Of a DNA stretch of 64,000 nucleotides, positions 1-10,220 are shown in pieces. Origin of the DNA: Dromiciops gliroides. Taxonomy: Eukaryota; Chordata; Mammalia; Microbiotheria; Microbiotheriidae. Made by a program: the position numbers and the translations under genes. The notes under the pieces are model-generated. The model saw only the letters and a program-made list of their open reading frames with translations. It was not told the DNA's origin and did no database searches. How positions within the stretch are numbered: the stretch's first letter is position 1; the number at the start of each line of letters is the position of its first letter. The stretch lies in NCBI RefSeq assembly GCF_019393635.1, contig NC_057861.1, forward strand, positions 361,134,453-361,198,452, in the 5' to 3' direction.

Positions 1-583
1 CTAAAGCTTATAATTTATTGGCAACCACTCATTAGATATTTTAGACAGACTAGCTAGAATTTTAGCCCCTTACAAATGGCAACCACAAAGGGATAAGCTG
101 AACCTCAATCTACCGATCTTCTGGTTTGGGTAAGAAATTTCCCCAACCCTGTCCCTTTAAACTCCATAAAGGACTGCTAAGTACCAACTGTTTTCTATTT
201 AAATTTTCAAATCTAATTTTCCCACCTGGAAGCATTTTTCTAAGATGTTTTGCTGGATAAAAGTCACGAAAAGGCACATTCAGGCCCGATGGTAGGAAAA
301 ACTTCCTAACAATTAGAACTTATCTAAACTGCATTGAGCTGCCAAGAATTGATGGATTCTCTTTCTTATTTTTTTTCTGGTGTTATATTTGTGTACACAT
401 TTTATTTTTCTAACAAAGTTTTAAGATTATAGAGGGTAAGAAACATTTTATTTTTCTTTCTATCTCCCTCAGACAGAGTGCCCCACACACATAAGACCCT
501 CAAAAAATATATGTTTAGTTTAATTTCAAAAAGCCTGATAATCCCACATAAGATCATGGACTTCCAGGGAAGCCTCTTCGTAC
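1..583 (-). other. ZNF622 intron 3 (partial), no exon seen
   Basis: AT-rich sequence between the donor of exon 3 and the left edge. No SINE, L1 or coding similarity was recognised. Short open frames here are either the exon-3 frame running on past its splice site or chance frames. Confidence 0.6.
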
Positions 584-746
584 CTAAAATCATAGAAGTC
601 TGCAAATTCCAGAGCAGCATCTCCCTCTGTGAAGAGTTTACAATGGCTTTTGTCATTCATGTGAGCCTGCACAGCTTCAGTAGAGTAGAAGGATTTCCCT
701 TTCTCATTGCACCACAAACAAATCTTCCCTACACCAACTTTCTCCC
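584..746 (-). CDS. ZNF622: ZNF622 exon 3
   Basis: The acceptor follows TTTTTTATTTCTAG. The exon encodes GEKVGVGKICLWCNEKGKS, STEAVQAHMNDKSH and FADFYDF, the fourth and most conserved finger of the family. It ends AG|GTACGA, with the donor at 583-582. No further ZNF622 exon is recognised in 1-583, so the next one should lie beyond the left edge. Confidence 0.94.
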
Positions 747-3662
747 CTAGAAATAAAAAAGTTTGGGAGAAAAAGTAAAAAGGACCTTTGGGGACAAAAG
801 TTTTGATATTTAACCACAAGCCTCAAATATAAGAAAAAAGAAGATTAGTGATAGAGAATTAAAAATCTATGTGAAACAAGAGTAAGTCTGATGCATGTGA
901 AAATAGAACATCTTAATTCCCCACCATCCATCCCCACAGCCAGGATGTTTTCTTGTTCAGGAAAAATGATTGGACTTACCTAAATATTTAATCAGTCCCC
1001 TAAGATCAGAAAGGTATTCTATATCAGGGATGAAAAAGCTATGAAATTTTGTCATGTGAGCCACATTCTTCATGAGTGAGCTCGAGTGATGAGAACAAAA
1101 CAAACAGTCTGTTACAGGAATGGCCCCAGGAGGTGGGTTTTCTATAACTGCATCAGCCTCATCTTGATCCTCAGCACCTTCAGAGTCCATCTCTTCATCT
1201 GAATCAATATCTTCCCAGTCTTCAAGGCAGAATAAAAACAAAGACAGTTTTAGAAACACAATAATGGAAGCCACAGCTATTATCTCTACTATTCACAAAA
1301 GCAATTTAACACAATATATGTTTTTCAAACAGTGAGGTAGGACTATGTTCTAACACCCATCTCTGACCTTATCTATGTAGCCTTGAGCAAACTTCTATGT
1401 GTCTCAGGTAACTCCCCAAAGATTTACCTAAGAGATCATACATAGTTCATTCCCTTCCCCAAACAGATGAAAGCATGGTCCTTTGTATAGTATACATACA
1501 GTATAGTCCTTTGTAAAGTATACATTCACTGAGGCAATTTCCCTTATAAAGAGTTATATTTTATCTCATTTACTAGTTGTATGATACCAGTATGTATAAT
1601 ATGATATGTATGAGAAATAATAGGATTTGACTATATGGTAATGTTTTACATAATTGCGCATATATAACCCCACTGGACTGAAGCAGTCCCCTTGGGGTCT
1701 GAGCAGCCTTTGGGGGGGGGGGGCAGGGCAATGGGGTTAAGTGACCTGCCCAGGGTCACTCAGCTAGCAAGTGTCAAGTGTCTGAGGCTTCATTTGAACT
1801 CAGGTCCTCCTGAATCCAGGGCAGGTGCTTTATCCACTGCGCCACCTAGCTGCCCCCCATATATAACCTATACTGGTTGCTTGCAACCTTGGGGAGGAGG
1901 GAGAGTAGGGAAGAAGGGAATGAGAGAGAGATAGAGTTCTGAACTTAAAACTTTAAATAAATAAATAAATGAGAAATAACAGGATCTCACAGAGAAGTTA
2001 TCTATGTTGTAAACTTAAGGACACTTACCATTAATTCACTTTTATTAATTTATTCTTGATCAATTTACTAATTCAGACTATGACTTCCTTTGCATAACTG
2101 AGGACTTGCCATAGCAGACCATTAAAAGAAAGGTACTGTTTAAAAACAATTAGTACTGGGGCAGCTAGATGGCAGTGGATAAAGCACCAGCCCAGGATTC
2201 AAGAGGACCTAAGTTAAAATCCGGCCTCAGACACTTGCTGTGTGACCTGGGAAAACCCCAATAATTAGTATTATACAAATGTCAACCCATGAAAAAGCTT
2301 TCACTTTTATAGTATTTCACATAATTTCATTACAAACTTTACAATCCACCCTTCTCCCCACCATACACCAGAATGTTAGCTTATAAAGTTAGTAAGGCTA
2401 CAGTAGAAGGCTCAAATTCCATTTAGACTAATCATATTTGCAGAAAAAAAAACAATTTTGAATACCTAAACTCATTGATTTTCTTAAAAAGAACGTTATT
2501 TCTTTGGTACATGTCACTGACAATAAAGTCGCCTGGGCTCATATCAAACTTGTAACAAATGTGGAACTGAGGCAAATAGGGTTAAGTGACTTGCCCAGAG
2601 TCACACAGCTACTAAGTGTCTGATCAAATTGAAACTCAGGTCTTCCTGATCTAGGCCAGGTGATCTATCTATCCATTGCACCATCTAAATCCCCCCCAAA
2701 ATGGTCATCCCAATGCTATGGGCCACACAAGCTCAGCTTCTCCATACTTGAGCAAACGTCTTGTACCAAACCCTGGCAGTCTGGTGAAGCCCATGTGCCC
2801 TTTGTCATAATACTGTCCTAAAATGCATAAAACAAGCTACATAGAATTAGAAGGGAAATCAATTATATACGAAGTTATCAAAATATTCTTTAAGAAACAA
2901 GTTTATAGACTCTAGGTTAAGTACTCCTTGTTTTTTCAGTCCTCTACCCCACCCCCCAATGAAATTGTTGTTACCATCACAAAACTCTGAATTCTACAAA
3001 TTAAACCCAAGGAGAAAGGCTCTAAGTCTTTTAAAAGGCTCGTTACCATCTCCTTCCATGTCCTCGTCTTCCTCCTCACTCCCTCCCTGCTGCTTGGCTA
3101 GCTTCTTTGCCTGCTGTTCAAACCACTGCAGTCGGGGAGCCTTCTCGGCGGGGTCCCTGTCCTGGGGCTGGGATCCACCGGCAGCCTCCACCCCACCCCG
3201 AGACACGCCGGGCACCGGGGCTACTTTCCGAGGGGACATGGACGGCTGGGCTTTGATGGCCTGCTGGATGGCCGAGTTCATGGCATCCTTGTCCAGGCCG
3301 TCGGGGGCCAGCCCCTTCTCCAGGTTCTTCTCGTTCAACATCTCGACTTTCCTGTTGACGGCCTGGACCGCCTTCTTTTCCAGGTCCAAGTGCCTGCGGG
3401 ACTTGAGGTGGTTCTCGTACGCATTGAAGGTGGCGAATTTCTTGCTGCAGACGGTGCAGTAGGTGGCGGTGCCTTTGCTCTCCTCCTCGGCCACGGCCCG
3501 CTGCGCCAAGACCCGCTCCTGAAAGTTCTCCGCGGTCACCGGGGCCATGTCGGCCACCTTCCGCTTCAGGTTGTAGCGGTGCCAGTCGCTCTTGTAGTGG
3601 GCGCGCTGAATGTCCGCGTCCTTGAACGCCACCCGACAGGTGATGCACGTATACGACGCCAT
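584..3662 (-). CDS. ZNF622: ZNF622 (ZPR9/REI1-like), 5' part, exons 1-3
   Basis: Three coding exons (3662-3047, 1219-980, 746-584) join in phase to encode about 340 residues from the start codon, against roughly 477 in human ZNF622, so the C-terminal exons lie left of the window. The protein begins MASYTCITCRVAF. Its four U1-type C2H2 fingers start near residues 6 (CITC), 69 (CTVC), 233 (CLFC) and 290 (CLWC), and an acidic stretch (EEEDEDMEGD, then DWEDIDSDEE) crosses the exon 1/2 junction. In this family the yeast homologue Rei1 acts in cytoplasmic maturation of the 60S ribosomal subunit, releasing export factors; vertebrate ZNF622 is also reported to bind MELK and ASK1. The sequence shows an intact reading frame with GT-AG introns. 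Identity is recognised from protein similarity; function is inherited from the family. Confidence 0.96.
980..1219 (-). CDS. ZNF622: ZNF622 exon 2
   Basis: The acceptor is a pyrimidine-rich tract ending in TTGAAG, and the exon starts ACTGGGAAG, completing an Asp codon split after exon 1. It encodes the acidic DWEDIDSDEEMDSEGAED segment, then PPGAIPVTDCLFCSHHSSS and KNVAHMTKFH, which is the third zinc finger. It ends KYLG with donor GTAAGT at 979-974. The 240-nt length preserves phase with exons 1 and 3. Confidence 0.95.
1708..1857 (-). repeat. MAR1/WSINE-type SINE
   Basis: Reverse copy running from the 3' end (GGGGTTAAGTGACCTGCCC) to the head (CACCTAGCTGCCCC), preceded by an unusually long G run that corresponds to a C-rich tail on the element strand. 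Lies in ZNF622 intron 1, sense to the gene. Confidence 0.9.
2158..2262 (+). repeat. MAR1/WSINE-type SINE, internally deleted
   Basis: The head GGGGCAGCTAGATGG and middle are present. Part of the core is missing between the ACACTTG and CTGTGTGACC segments. Older and more diverged than most copies. Confidence 0.85.
2570..2697 (-). repeat. Diverged CORE-SINE
   Basis: Reverse copy with GGGTTAAGTGACTTGCCCAG, CACACAGCTA and a degraded head (GCACCATCTAAATCCCCCC). Divergence is higher than in the young copies. Confidence 0.8.
3047..3662 (-). CDS. ZNF622: ZNF622 exon 1 (coding part)
   Basis: The ATG at 3662-3660 sits in a strong Kozak context (GCC before it, G after). The frame stays open further upstream, but the codon at 3716 is TTG, not ATG. 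The exon encodes the first two zinc fingers (CITC...H and CTVC...H), the conserved block VQAVNRKVEM and RLQWFEQQAKKLAKQQ. It ends G|GTAACG in phase 1, with the donor at 3046-3045. Reading on past the donor gives only 18 intronic residues before a stop. Confidence 0.96.
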
Positions 3663-4230
3663 GGCGAGGCCGGCTCCAAGGGCTCTGGTGCCGTGGATCC
3701 GCCCGCTCCGGCCCAACCGCTCACCTCACCGCGCTATGCCCGGGGATCCGGCCAGCCGAACTCACCACAGGCCTGAGGTTGAAACTTCCTGCTTCCGCCG
3801 GAAGTCATTGGAATTGGGTCCGGACGTCCTGCTTCAAGGCGGAAGTAGTCAAGCCCAGAGTGTAGCGGATTGGGTGGTTTCGGTGGCAATCAGTGGCGGT
3901 TGCTCAGTTCTCTGCGTGTGCCTGGGAATCCGAGATCGGCCCGGGCGGTTCCCTCTGCTTATCAGTCTTTCACTGTCCTCTTCCCCCTTCTTTCCCCACC
4001 TGGGTTCTCCGCCTATGATGAGTAATACAGCGTCACCGCGGAACTGACGCAGGCACTGACTGAGGCTCTGAGGTTGTAAAAGGCTCGGAGAGCCTCCAAA
4101 CCTCTGCCCAACAGTGCTTGCACAATCAGGGTGGTATTTGGGCTTGGGCTTGATGAGGAAGAAGCAAACCATCTAACTTCGGCCGCCGTGCTGGCGGACA
4201 AGCGCCGAAAGCTGCGAAATGGGACTGAAA
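3660..4230 (-). promoter_or_regulatory. ZNF622 CpG-island promoter and 5'UTR
   Basis: G+C and CpG density rise sharply from about 3060 to 4230 compared with the AT-rich flanks. No TATA box is seen upstream of the ATG. A near-palindromic double ETS motif (CTTCCGCCGGAAG, 3792-3804) contains CCGGAAGT. Another GGCGGAAGT lies at 3838-3846, and a minus-strand CCAAT lies at 3812-3808. This is the usual layout of a housekeeping GABPA/ETS-driven promoter, which fits a ribosome-biogenesis gene. The start site is not resolved; roughly 3740-3860 is likely. Such islands often fire in both directions, but no plus-strand gene is evident. Confidence 0.75.
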
Positions 4231-4232
4231 CG

Positions 4233-4387
4233 GGCAGCTAGGTGGCGCAGTGGATTAAGCACCGGCCCTGGATTCAGGAGTACCTGAATTCAAATGCAGC
4301 CTCATACACTTGACACTAGCTGTGTGACCCTGGGCAAGTCACTTAACCCCCACTGCCCCACAAAAATAAACAAAAAAAAAAAAAAAA
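4233..4387 (+). repeat. Young MAR1/WSINE SINE at edge of ZNF622 CpG island
   Basis: Nearly full-length copy with an A-rich tail. It is flanked by a perfect 12-bp direct repeat, GGGACTGAAACG, at 4221-4232 and 4388-4399, a clean target-site duplication. It landed about 570 bp upstream of the ZNF622 start codon, in CpG-rich sequence. Confidence 0.93.
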
Positions 4388-4399
4388 GGGACTGAAACG

Positions 4400-5206
4400 A
4401 CGCTGCGAGCGGATACCGGCTATTAGACGTATTGTTTTAGTTTGTTTTGTTGTATTTTGTTTCAATTGGCATTTATTTTCTATCTACTCCCTACACACTG
4501 ATGAAAAAAAAAAAATAGAAGTGATACCAAACCATCGCAGCAGGTGTTGCATAGTCAAGCAAGACAAATTCCTACAATTGAACGTGTCCAGAACTGTTTC
4601 ATTCCGCGTATCGAGTCCATCAACCTCTAGTGACACCACTTTTAGACCCCAAAAGTTGCGTTTCTTTGCTTCTCGAGCCTGGGAAAATCACTTCGACTTT
4701 CCACGTCTCATTCTCCTCGTCTGAAAAATAAGTATGATGCTATTTGTGTAACAGAATTGTTCTGAGGAAAATGTCTTATTAAATATTTAAAGCATTATTG
4801 GGGTTTGGTTCCTGAGCAGACTTGTGATTTCATTAGTTTAGATGAGAAAACTTCCTCTATCCATGCAGGTCGGCACCTTCCACATTGCTTTATGGTTTCC
4901 AAAGCACTTTACTTACAACAGCCAAGTGATATGTGTAGTCTAAGTATCATTATTCCCATTTTCATGGGGATGGGGATGGGGGGGGTGGGGTCTGGCAAAT
5001 GGCAGAGCATCAACTTTATGACTTGAGGTCCAGCGCTTTTCATCTCAAGCTGCTGCCATCAAAATTTTGAGATTCGATTTCACTGCTTACAGCAAAGCAG
5101 CCTTGACTTTTCTTTTTCAGGGAGTCCAAACATAGTGGTAGAAAAATATCGTGCATGTACCTGAAATAATAACAATAGTATTAATAGCCAGCATTTAATA
5201 TAGCTT
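4400..5206. other. Intergenic, no gene seen; G-run cluster at 4966-4990
   Basis: No coding or repeat family was recognised apart from a G-run cluster on the plus strand at 4966-4990 that meets the G-quadruplex pattern of four runs of at least four G with short loops. Confidence 0.5.
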
Positions 5207-5448
5207 GGGGCAGCTAGGTGGCGCAGTGCATGCAGTGCTGGGCAGGGAGTCTGAAAGGCTCAAGCCTCAGATACTTAACTATGTGACCCTGGGCAAGTCA
5301 CTTAACCCTGTTTGCTTCGGTTTCCTCATCTGTAAAATGAGCTGGAGAAGGAAAGGGCAGACAACTCCAGTATCTCTGCCAAGAAAACCCCACAAGGGGT
5401 CACAAAAAATTCGGAAAGGGCTGAAAACCCGATTGAACAATAACCATC
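5207..5448 (+). repeat. CORE-SINE with RTE/BovB-like 3' tail
   Basis: The head GGGGCAGCTAGGTGGCGCAG and core are followed by CCTCATCTGTAAAATGAGCT. A different 3' end then reads GGAGAAGGAAAGGGCAGACA, ACTCCAGTATCTCTGCCAAG, AAAACCCCACAAGGGGTCAC. That tail resembles RTE/BovB-mobilised SINEs rather than MIR. The tRNA-derived head is partly degraded. Confidence 0.75.
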
Positions 5449-5489
5449 TTTTCCTAGTGTCTGGCACCCAGAAAACACTTAATGATTGT

Positions 5490-5672
5490 TGAGTAGCTGT
5501 GTGACTACAGACAGATAATGTAACCTCTCTTTATCTCAGTTTCCACATTGTAAAATGAGGCTAATAATAGCACCTCTTTTGCAGGGTTTGAGGGATCAAA
5601 TGAGATTACACATAATATGTTTTCTAACCCCAAAAGCACTATATAAATGCTAGCTATTATTATAATAGGATC
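5490..5672 (+). repeat. THER1/MIR SINE fragment
   Basis: 3' two-thirds of a long CORE-SINE: TAGCTGTGTGAC, CTCAGTTTCCACATTGTAAA, ATGAGGCTAATAATAGCACC, GATCAAATGAGAT, then ATATAAATGCTAGCTATTAT. Confidence 0.8.
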
Positions 5673-5689
5673 AATACACGGGCTCTACC

Positions 5690-5970
5690 CCATCTCCCCA
5701 CACCTAGAATGCATTCTCTCTTAACCTTTGCTGCTTAGAATCTCTTCCATCAAAGCTCAGTTCAATGCTGCCTTCCAAACAGGAAGCACTTGATTTAGTG
5801 TCCACCCTATGCCACACCAACACTTTGTATATATTTTGACTTTAATGTTTATTTTGTATTTTCTCCAATAGAATGTTAGCTCGAGTACAAGGGCTGTTCA
5901 ATTTTTAAAAAAATTTGTCTTTGTAGTCCTAGTCACAGTGCCTGGCACATGATAGATATTTAATAAAATG
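5690..5970 (+). repeat. L2 3' end
   Basis: Contains the diagnostic L2 terminal block in degraded form: AGAATGTTAGCTCGAGTACA, then TTTGTCTTTGTAGTCCTAG, CAGTGCCTGGCACATGATAG and ATTTAATAAAATGCTTG. Confidence 0.75.
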
Positions 5971-5972
5971 CT

Positions 5973-6210
5973 TGGTAGCAGCTAGGTGGCATAATGGATA
6001 GAGCTTTCAATTTGGAGTCAGGAAGACCTGATTTTGAATCGTGCCTCAAATACTAGCTGGATGACCATGAGCAAGTTTCTTGGCCTTTTAGCTTTAGTTT
6101 CTATGTCTGTAAAATTGGAAAAATAATATTACCTACCTTACAGGATTACATAAAGGGCTCTGCACATCTTAAAAGCTCTATAGAAATGCTCACTTATGTT
6201 GGGTTATCGT
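5973..6210 (+). repeat. THER1/MIR-type CORE-SINE
   Basis: Head AGCAGCTAGGTGGCATAATG, core, TCTGTAAAATTGG and a long 3' end ending near AAAGCTCTATAGAAATGCTC. Immediately follows the L2 end. Confidence 0.8.
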
Positions 6211-6299
6211 TTACAAAAAGAGCCTAGATGCATTTTGCATAAACTATTCAGCCGAATTTTCTTTATCCTGTACCTGAAGTTATTTTTTTGACCCAAGTG

Positions 6300-7055
6300 A
6301 AGAACTATTTCAATAGACTGCTGGTGGATTGCCCACTTCCTTTCCTCACTCCAATCCATCTTCATTTCAGCCTCAAAATGTCATCCTACTCAGTAAACTC
6401 CAGGATCAAATGTAAAATACTCCACTTGATATTCAAAGCTATTCATAACCCTCCACTTTCCATTCTTTTTTTTTTTTTTTTGGTGAGGCAGTTGGGGTTA
6501 AGTGACTTGCCCAGGGTCACACAGCTAGTTAAGTGTTAAGTGTCTGAGGCTGGATTTGAACTCAGGTCCTCCTGAATCCAGGGCCGGTGCTCTATCCATT
6601 GTGCCACCTAGCTGCCCCTCCACTTTCCATTCTTGCCAGGTTTTCTTTGATCCAGTAGCAGTGGCCTCCACGATGGCCTCCAGTGATATTCCATGAACAA
6701 GACACTCCCATTTTTCAGCTCTGACCATTTTTTCTAGCTATGTTCCATGCCTGGAATGCTCTCCTTATCTCTGCCTCCTGATTTCCCTGGCTTCCTTCAA
6801 TTCCCAATTAAAATTCTGTCTTCTACAAGAAACCTTTCCCACCCCCTCCAAATTCTAATATCTTCTCTTTGGTAATTATTTTCCATTTATCCAATTATAT
6901 CTATATTCCATTTTCCATTTCTATAGTGTTTGTATACATACATTTATTTGTTGCCCCTCCCATAAGACTGAGCTCCTTGAGGGCAGTGACTATAACCCCA
7001 GTGTTTAGCAAAGGGCCTGGAGCATAGTAGGAGCTTAATGTTTATTGACTAATTT
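6300..7055 (+). repeat. L2 LINE 3' region, split by a SINE
   Basis: L2 ORF2/3' sequence runs through AAACTCCAGGATCAAATGTA, CTGGAATGCTCTCCTTATCT, CTGGCTTCCTTCAATTCCCA and the terminal GAGCTCCTTGAGGGCAGTGA. It is interrupted at 6468-6616 by a SINE, so the L2 is older. No reading frame survives. Confidence 0.85.
6468..6616 (-). repeat. MAR1/WSINE SINE (subfamily B) inside L2
   Basis: Reverse copy with a T-run and GGTGAGGCAGTTGGGGTTAA. It is flanked by a perfect 18-bp target-site duplication, CCTCCACTTTCCATTCTT, at 6450-6467 and 6617-6634. It has the TTAACACTT and TGCCTCACC variants. Confidence 0.95.
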
Positions 7056-7957
7056 TACATTTGCCCCTATTATATTTCATCTCCATTTTCTTACTCTTCA
7101 GACTCATTACTGTATCCCCTTAGGCTCCTTCCTCTATGCTTTAATATCACATTGTCTTTGGTGCTCTGAGAGCCATCATCCAGTTTCTATTTTCACTACC
7201 GAACTCTTCCAACTTTTAGCCCATACTTAGTGCCACACACTGCTAACACAAGGTAAAGTGGGCTTTTGTCCCAATACCATGCCATAGAATCTAAACTGTT
7301 ATTAACAAAATTGAATCTAACTTCCCCACTTCTCAATTTTATTCACAATTATTATAACTCACCCTTTCACTTGTTTTTTCCGACTTTCAGACAAGCCTGG
7401 TTTTCTGATCTCTATGTCACATCGCTCTAGTTGTCTGTCCTCTATCCTGCATTGCCCTGGTTCTTCAGTGACTTAGTTGTTTCCTTAAGTGGAATATTTA
7501 GTTTGCACTACACAATTTGGCATCTAACTATATTGTATTCTTCAATTGTTTCTGAGGTTCCATTCATGTGCTTATTTTGTACTAAATATTTTTACTTCAC
7601 ATACTAGGGGAGCCCAGAGCTTATTTTATTTTCCATCAAATGGGATAATGCATATAAAGCACTTTGTAAACATCCAAGTGCTCTACAAATGAGAAAGCTT
7701 GCACTCTGATTTGTCCCAGCACCTAACAGTGTGAATATTAATTAAATATTAAATATAAATATTCATTAAATAAGTTTTCAAGAACATAGGAAGTCATATC
7801 CCCCCACAGTATTACCTTGCACAGAGTAGTACTCAAATGCTGATGCATAAAAGTAGTATATGATTAAACAACTTTGCAGTACATGATAACCGTTACACTA
7901 AAAAGAATAATGTTGGGATGCTTAATTCAGTGTTCATTCATGACTCCTGAGACTATT
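7056..7957. other. Intergenic AT-rich sequence
   Basis: No gene recognised. The stretch 7056-7250 could continue the L2; the remainder shows no family I can name. Confidence 0.4.
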
Positions 7958-7971
7958 AAAGGTACTTCATT

Positions 7972-8122
7972 GGGGCAGCTAGGTGGCGAAGTAGATAAAG
8001 CATTGGCCCTGGATTCAGGAGGACCTGAGTTCAAATCTGGCCTCAGACACTTGACAGTTACTAGCTGTGTGACCCTGGGTAAGTCACTTAACCCTCATTG
8101 CCCAGCCCCCCCCCCAAAAAAA
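7972..8122 (+). repeat. Young MAR1/WSINE SINE
   Basis: Full-length subfamily-A copy with a C-run plus A-run tail and a perfect 14-bp target-site duplication (AAAGGTACTTCATT) at 7958-7971 and 8123-8136. Confidence 0.95.
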
Positions 8123-8136
8123 AAAGGTACTTCATT

Positions 8137-9180
8137 ATTTGTGAGTGATTTGGGGATATGCCCTCTGACAGGGTTTAAACAGACTTTCAAATCATTTTAT
8201 AGAAGCCAGCTGTAACAAATTTTGCTCAGATGTAAGCAGTTGAATAAGAATTGTTTTCATATTCCGTGATATTCCTTGAGATATCCCTCACTTTATTAAT
8301 TAAATCTGGACTTAGGATATATTTTGATTCCATAAAGAGACAGCAAACACAAAGGTCTGACTCCTCATTATTTCCAGGCACCAAAGAGAAAGACTGTCGA
8401 CACCTGACAGTGAAAGAATCCAGAATATAAGAGTTAACAGCATTCTTAAGTCTACTGTTATCACTTGAATATATCAGAAGACATCTTAATAGTCTTGGCA
8501 AAATCCAAATATTAGTTCCAAGCAGTAGTTCAAAATAATTTTTTCATAAACACCTATTACTATCAGTCCTTAGTTTTATAGGTGGGCAGTATGTTGGTTA
8601 CAGCTTATTTTTGAGGATTTAAAAAAAAAACATGTAATGAAAGGTAAAAACTAACAGACATTTATTAAATGGTTTACAAACAATTGCTATCAATTATTCC
8701 ATGTTTATAAAACATTCATGTTAAGTAAAGTGCTGCAAAGGATACTTCCATAAACAGTTTTAAGACATTTTGCAACCTCCTAAATTTCTGGTTATCTAGA
8801 TATATGGAGTCTACAGGTGATTAATACGTTACATTCACATTAAACTTGAAGTGATGCTAAGATATCTGTCACAGTGTTTGGTTCATAGACTTTAGTCTGA
8901 ATAGACCAACTGACTTCTGGGGGTTCTTCTTAGCCCAAGGTTTTTCTTATTCAGTTAAGAGTGAATAAGGAACCAAATCTAAATAAAAATTGATTTTAAT
9001 ATTTCACAAAATTCTGCTCAATTATAACAAATTGTCTTTTAGCCTTCCTTCATAAACAATTCAAAAAATAAAACCATCAGTATATGAAAGTATGCATTTT
9101 TGCAAAGCCATGAAAATCTTACCAGTTTTCACTTGAGTAGGCACTTGTATGTTGCCTTTGTTGTAATGCTCAAAGGAAGA
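8137..9180. other. Intergenic, no gene or named repeat seen
   Basis: AT-rich, apparently single-copy sequence with short unsupported open frames only. It could include a distal extension of the RETREG1 3'UTR; an AATAAA on the minus strand lies near 8660. Confidence 0.4.
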
Positions 9181-9185
9181 CATCA

Positions 9186-9425
9186 TAAATTACATTATGA
9201 AATAATAATGAATACCTTGGTTTTACACAGTGCCTTTTGTCCGAGGAATCAACTTTCTTGTTTGCTCTCACAATATCATGGTGAGGTAGAGTGAAAATAA
9301 GTACTGGAATCCTCATTTTATGGAAGGAGAAACTGAGGCACATGGGCAGTAAATTGACTTACTTCAGGCCATAATAATAGAACCAGAACCCAGATTTGCT
9401 TATTTCCATCTAGCTTAGGCCAGAC
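9186..9425 (-). repeat. MIR-type SINE, reverse
   Basis: Degraded reverse MIR: CTCACAATATCATGGTGAGG, TTTTATGGAAGGAGAAACTG and AGGCACATGGGCAGTAAATT. Confidence 0.6.
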
Positions 9426-9984
9426 TAACAAAGGAGTGGAAAAGAGGGATAGGAATGCATAAATATCTAATTCTTGGACCTCCTAGCATTACCATCTATC
9501 ATTAAATGGTAGTTTAGTCACATCTCCCAGAATAATTCCACTCTCACCACTAACTGTAGCAGGATAATTTGAGTGGTTCAAATCATAAATGTATTTAAAA
9601 TATCCTAACCTGATCCTCAAACTTGCCAGTAAACTTCATGAAGGCAGATAACTATTGCTGATTTAATCTGTTTCTCCCAAAATGCCAAGCACAGTGATTC
9701 TGCACAAATGTTGGGAAAATGTTAACATTAAGCACAAACTTCTTAAACAAATGGTGCTTAATATGAATGTCAAAGTTGCTTTTAAGTTGCTTTATTTATC
9801 TTAGAAAAATATCTTATTTTTAAAACTCAAGGCAAATTAAATATTATTCTAAGTTGTGTGATTTCCTCCCTTAAAATGGAGGAAATAAAATAAGATCCCT
9901 CAATTTTTTATACCAAAAGTTTAATTTCATTAAAGAGCATTGCTTTTCTCCCCTCTTGTTACATGGCTGTAAAATAGATGTTTC

Positions 9985-10220
9985 TTTATTAATTCAATTG
10001 AATAAGCATTCATTAAGTGCCTGTAACATTCAAGGCTCTGTGCTGGGCACCAAGGAGACAAAGACCAAAAGAAAACAACAGAAACTCAACAGGTCCTGCC
10101 CTCAAAGAAGCTTACATTCTACTTTCTGGGCCTCAGTTTCTTTATCTGTAAAATGAAGGGATTGGATTAGATGACTTCTAAGGTCTCTTTCAGCTCTAAT
10201 AGTCTATGATTCTAAAAAGG
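9985..10220 (+). repeat. Ancient interspersed repeat plus MIR-like 3' end
   Basis: Starts with AAGCATTCATTAAGTGCCTG and CTGTGCTGGGCACCAAGGAG, then CCTGCCCTCAAAGAAGCTTA. It joins GGGCCTCAGTTTCTTTATCT and ATGACTTCTAAGGTCTCTTT. Both blocks recur across the window. I cannot assign the first to a named family. Confidence 0.6.

Larger units (their letters stand above)
1220..3046 (-). other. ZNF622 intron 1, SINE-rich
   Basis: An intron of 1827 bp between phase-compatible splice sites. It holds three MAR1/WSINE-type SINEs, listed separately; the remainder is unremarkable AT-rich sequence. Confidence 0.85.

Noticed and set aside
2994..3046. ZNF622 exon 1 continuing past 3047 (EPFKRLRAFLLGFNL)
   Set aside because: It reads across the G|GTAACG donor into the intron; exon 2 joins in exact phase with DWEDIDSDEE.
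3663..3716. 18-residue N-terminal extension of ZNF622
   Set aside because: The first codon of that longer frame is TTG. The ATG at 3662 has a strong Kozak context and matches the family N-terminus.
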